Shown here piece by piece: positions 63,522 to 64,000 of a stretch of DNA of 64,000 nucleotides. Source of the stretch: Chitinivorax tropicus (GTDB taxonomy: Bacteria > Pseudomonadota > Gammaproteobacteria > Burkholderiales > SCOH01); the NCBI RefSeq assembly GCF_014202905.1, contig NZ_JACHHY010000017.1:1-64000 (forward strand), given 5' to 3'. The notes below the pieces were generated by a model, which was not told the origin of the DNA, did no database searches, and saw only the letters and a program-made list of their open reading frames with translations. Within the stretch, counting starts at the first letter, position 1; each line of letters opens with the position of its first letter. A program made the translations under genes and the position numbers.

Positions 63522-64000
63522 GGCCGCCCGCCCTCGGTCGAGCTGATCGGCACGGCCAAGTTGTCCCGTCGATCATCAAAGAAATGTTCACTGGGCAGGT
63601 AAGCCCTGAATTGCGCCAGATCGCCATTCACACTCGGGTCGTTGATCACCACGGGCCGCAGGAAGATCACCAGCTCACCTTTGCTGCCGGTATCGTTACG
63701 CTGGCTGACCAGGTTGCCGATGCCCGGCAGGCGCGACAGCCAAGGCAGGCCGTCCCGCTTGTACTCGATCTTGTCACGGATCAACCCGCCCAGCACGGCC
63801 ACCTGCCCACTCATCAGCTTGAGCGTGGATTCCATCTCGCGCACTTCGATTTCTGGAATCAGGTTGTCAAAATCAGACTTCAACAAGCGCGGAACCGGGT
63901 CGATCTTATAGCCAGTGATATTGGAGATCGTGGGCCGGACATTCAGCGATACGGCACCTGATTCAGCAATCTGCGGGGTCACGTTCATCACCACCCCGAC
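63518..64000 (-). CDS. MSHA-type secretin MshL, C-terminal end (partial)
   Basis: About 160 residues visible; the frame is open to the window edge. VTPQIAESGAVSLNVRPTISNITG, REMESTLKLMSGQVAVLGGLIRDK and GELVIFLRPVVINDP are secretin (GspD/PilQ/MshL) domain blocks near the outer-membrane ring. The gene's 5' part lies beyond 64000. ATGA overlap with the TPR gene. It forms the pilus exit pore. Confidence 0.88.
   Translation of the reverse strand, partial: VGVVMNVTPQIAESGAVSLNVRPTISNITGYKIDPVPRLLKSDFDNLIPEIEVREMESTLKLMSGQVAVLGGLIRDKIEYKRDGLPWLSRLPGIGNLVSQRNDTGSKGELVIFLRPVVINDPSVNGDLAQFRAYLPSEHFFDDRRDNLAVPISSTEGGRP

Overview
The window reads as a stretch of a betaproteobacterial chromosome. The best clues are the block kdsD-kdsC-lptC-lptA-lptB-rpoN-hpf-ptsN-hprK-rapZ (HPr kinase with RapZ and PtsN in this order is typical of Betaproteobacteria, including Neisseriales/Chromobacteriaceae-like lineages), the PHA-associated genes and the overall GC-rich codon use. 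I cannot name the genus from sequence alone. There is no rRNA, tRNA, CRISPR array or insertion sequence that I can support. About 60 protein genes fill the window densely.

Layout. (1) 1-4140: tail of a VgrG spike protein with a transthyretin-like C-terminal domain, a PGAP1/Tle-like lipase effector and a Tli4-type periplasmic immunity protein: a type VI secretion effector module, more AT-rich than its surroundings. (2) 4189-8562: a PHA-system protein, then a two-domain fatty acyl-CoA reductase transcribed divergently from a wax ester synthase/DGAT, so a storage-lipid locus. (3) 8700-11247: a response regulator coupled to a REC-PAS-GGDEF-EAL protein. (4) 11673-21502: housekeeping enzymes (PepN, M61 peptidase, PncC, Pgi, Orn, M48 protease, RsgA). 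(5) 21588-26092: acyl-CoA dehydrogenase, EtfA/EtfB and a PhaJ-type hydratase. The divergent etfBA/phaJ region holds a PsrA-like palindrome on top of a recognisable promoter and a leader with three hairpins. (6) 26314-41385: mixed metabolism (CysE, acyltransferase, LMW phosphatase, RraA, MoaA, DUF1993, PlsC-like, a Gln/Tyr-rich protein, a Pat-like ligase/acetyltransferase, CysS, two Nudix enzymes, patatin, YbaK, phasin-like and orphan genes). (7) 41506-51466: a tightly coupled minus-strand chain rapZ-NusG_II-Gx transporter-adhesin E-like-ubiX, then hprK/ptsN, hpf/rpoN and the Lpt/Kds genes for LPS export and Kdo synthesis. (8) 51547-53514: CPA2 antiporter with RCK domain. (9) 53650-64000: an MSHA-type type IV pilus operon (mshL to prepilins), nearly all genes joined by ATGA overlaps, ending in a separate pilin gene with its own sigma-54 type promoter.

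Threads that join the regions: fatty acyl-CoA flux (FAR, WS/DGAT, acyl-CoA dehydrogenase, ETF, PhaJ, PHA-system protein, phasin-like protein); RpoN encoded in the window and a near-consensus RpoN promoter in front of a pilin; cyclic di-GMP (an EAL protein with a weakened GGDEF metal site and an MshE ATPase whose N-terminus looks like the c-di-GMP-binding MshEN domain). Functions are assigned from motifs and remembered family sequences, with no database search.
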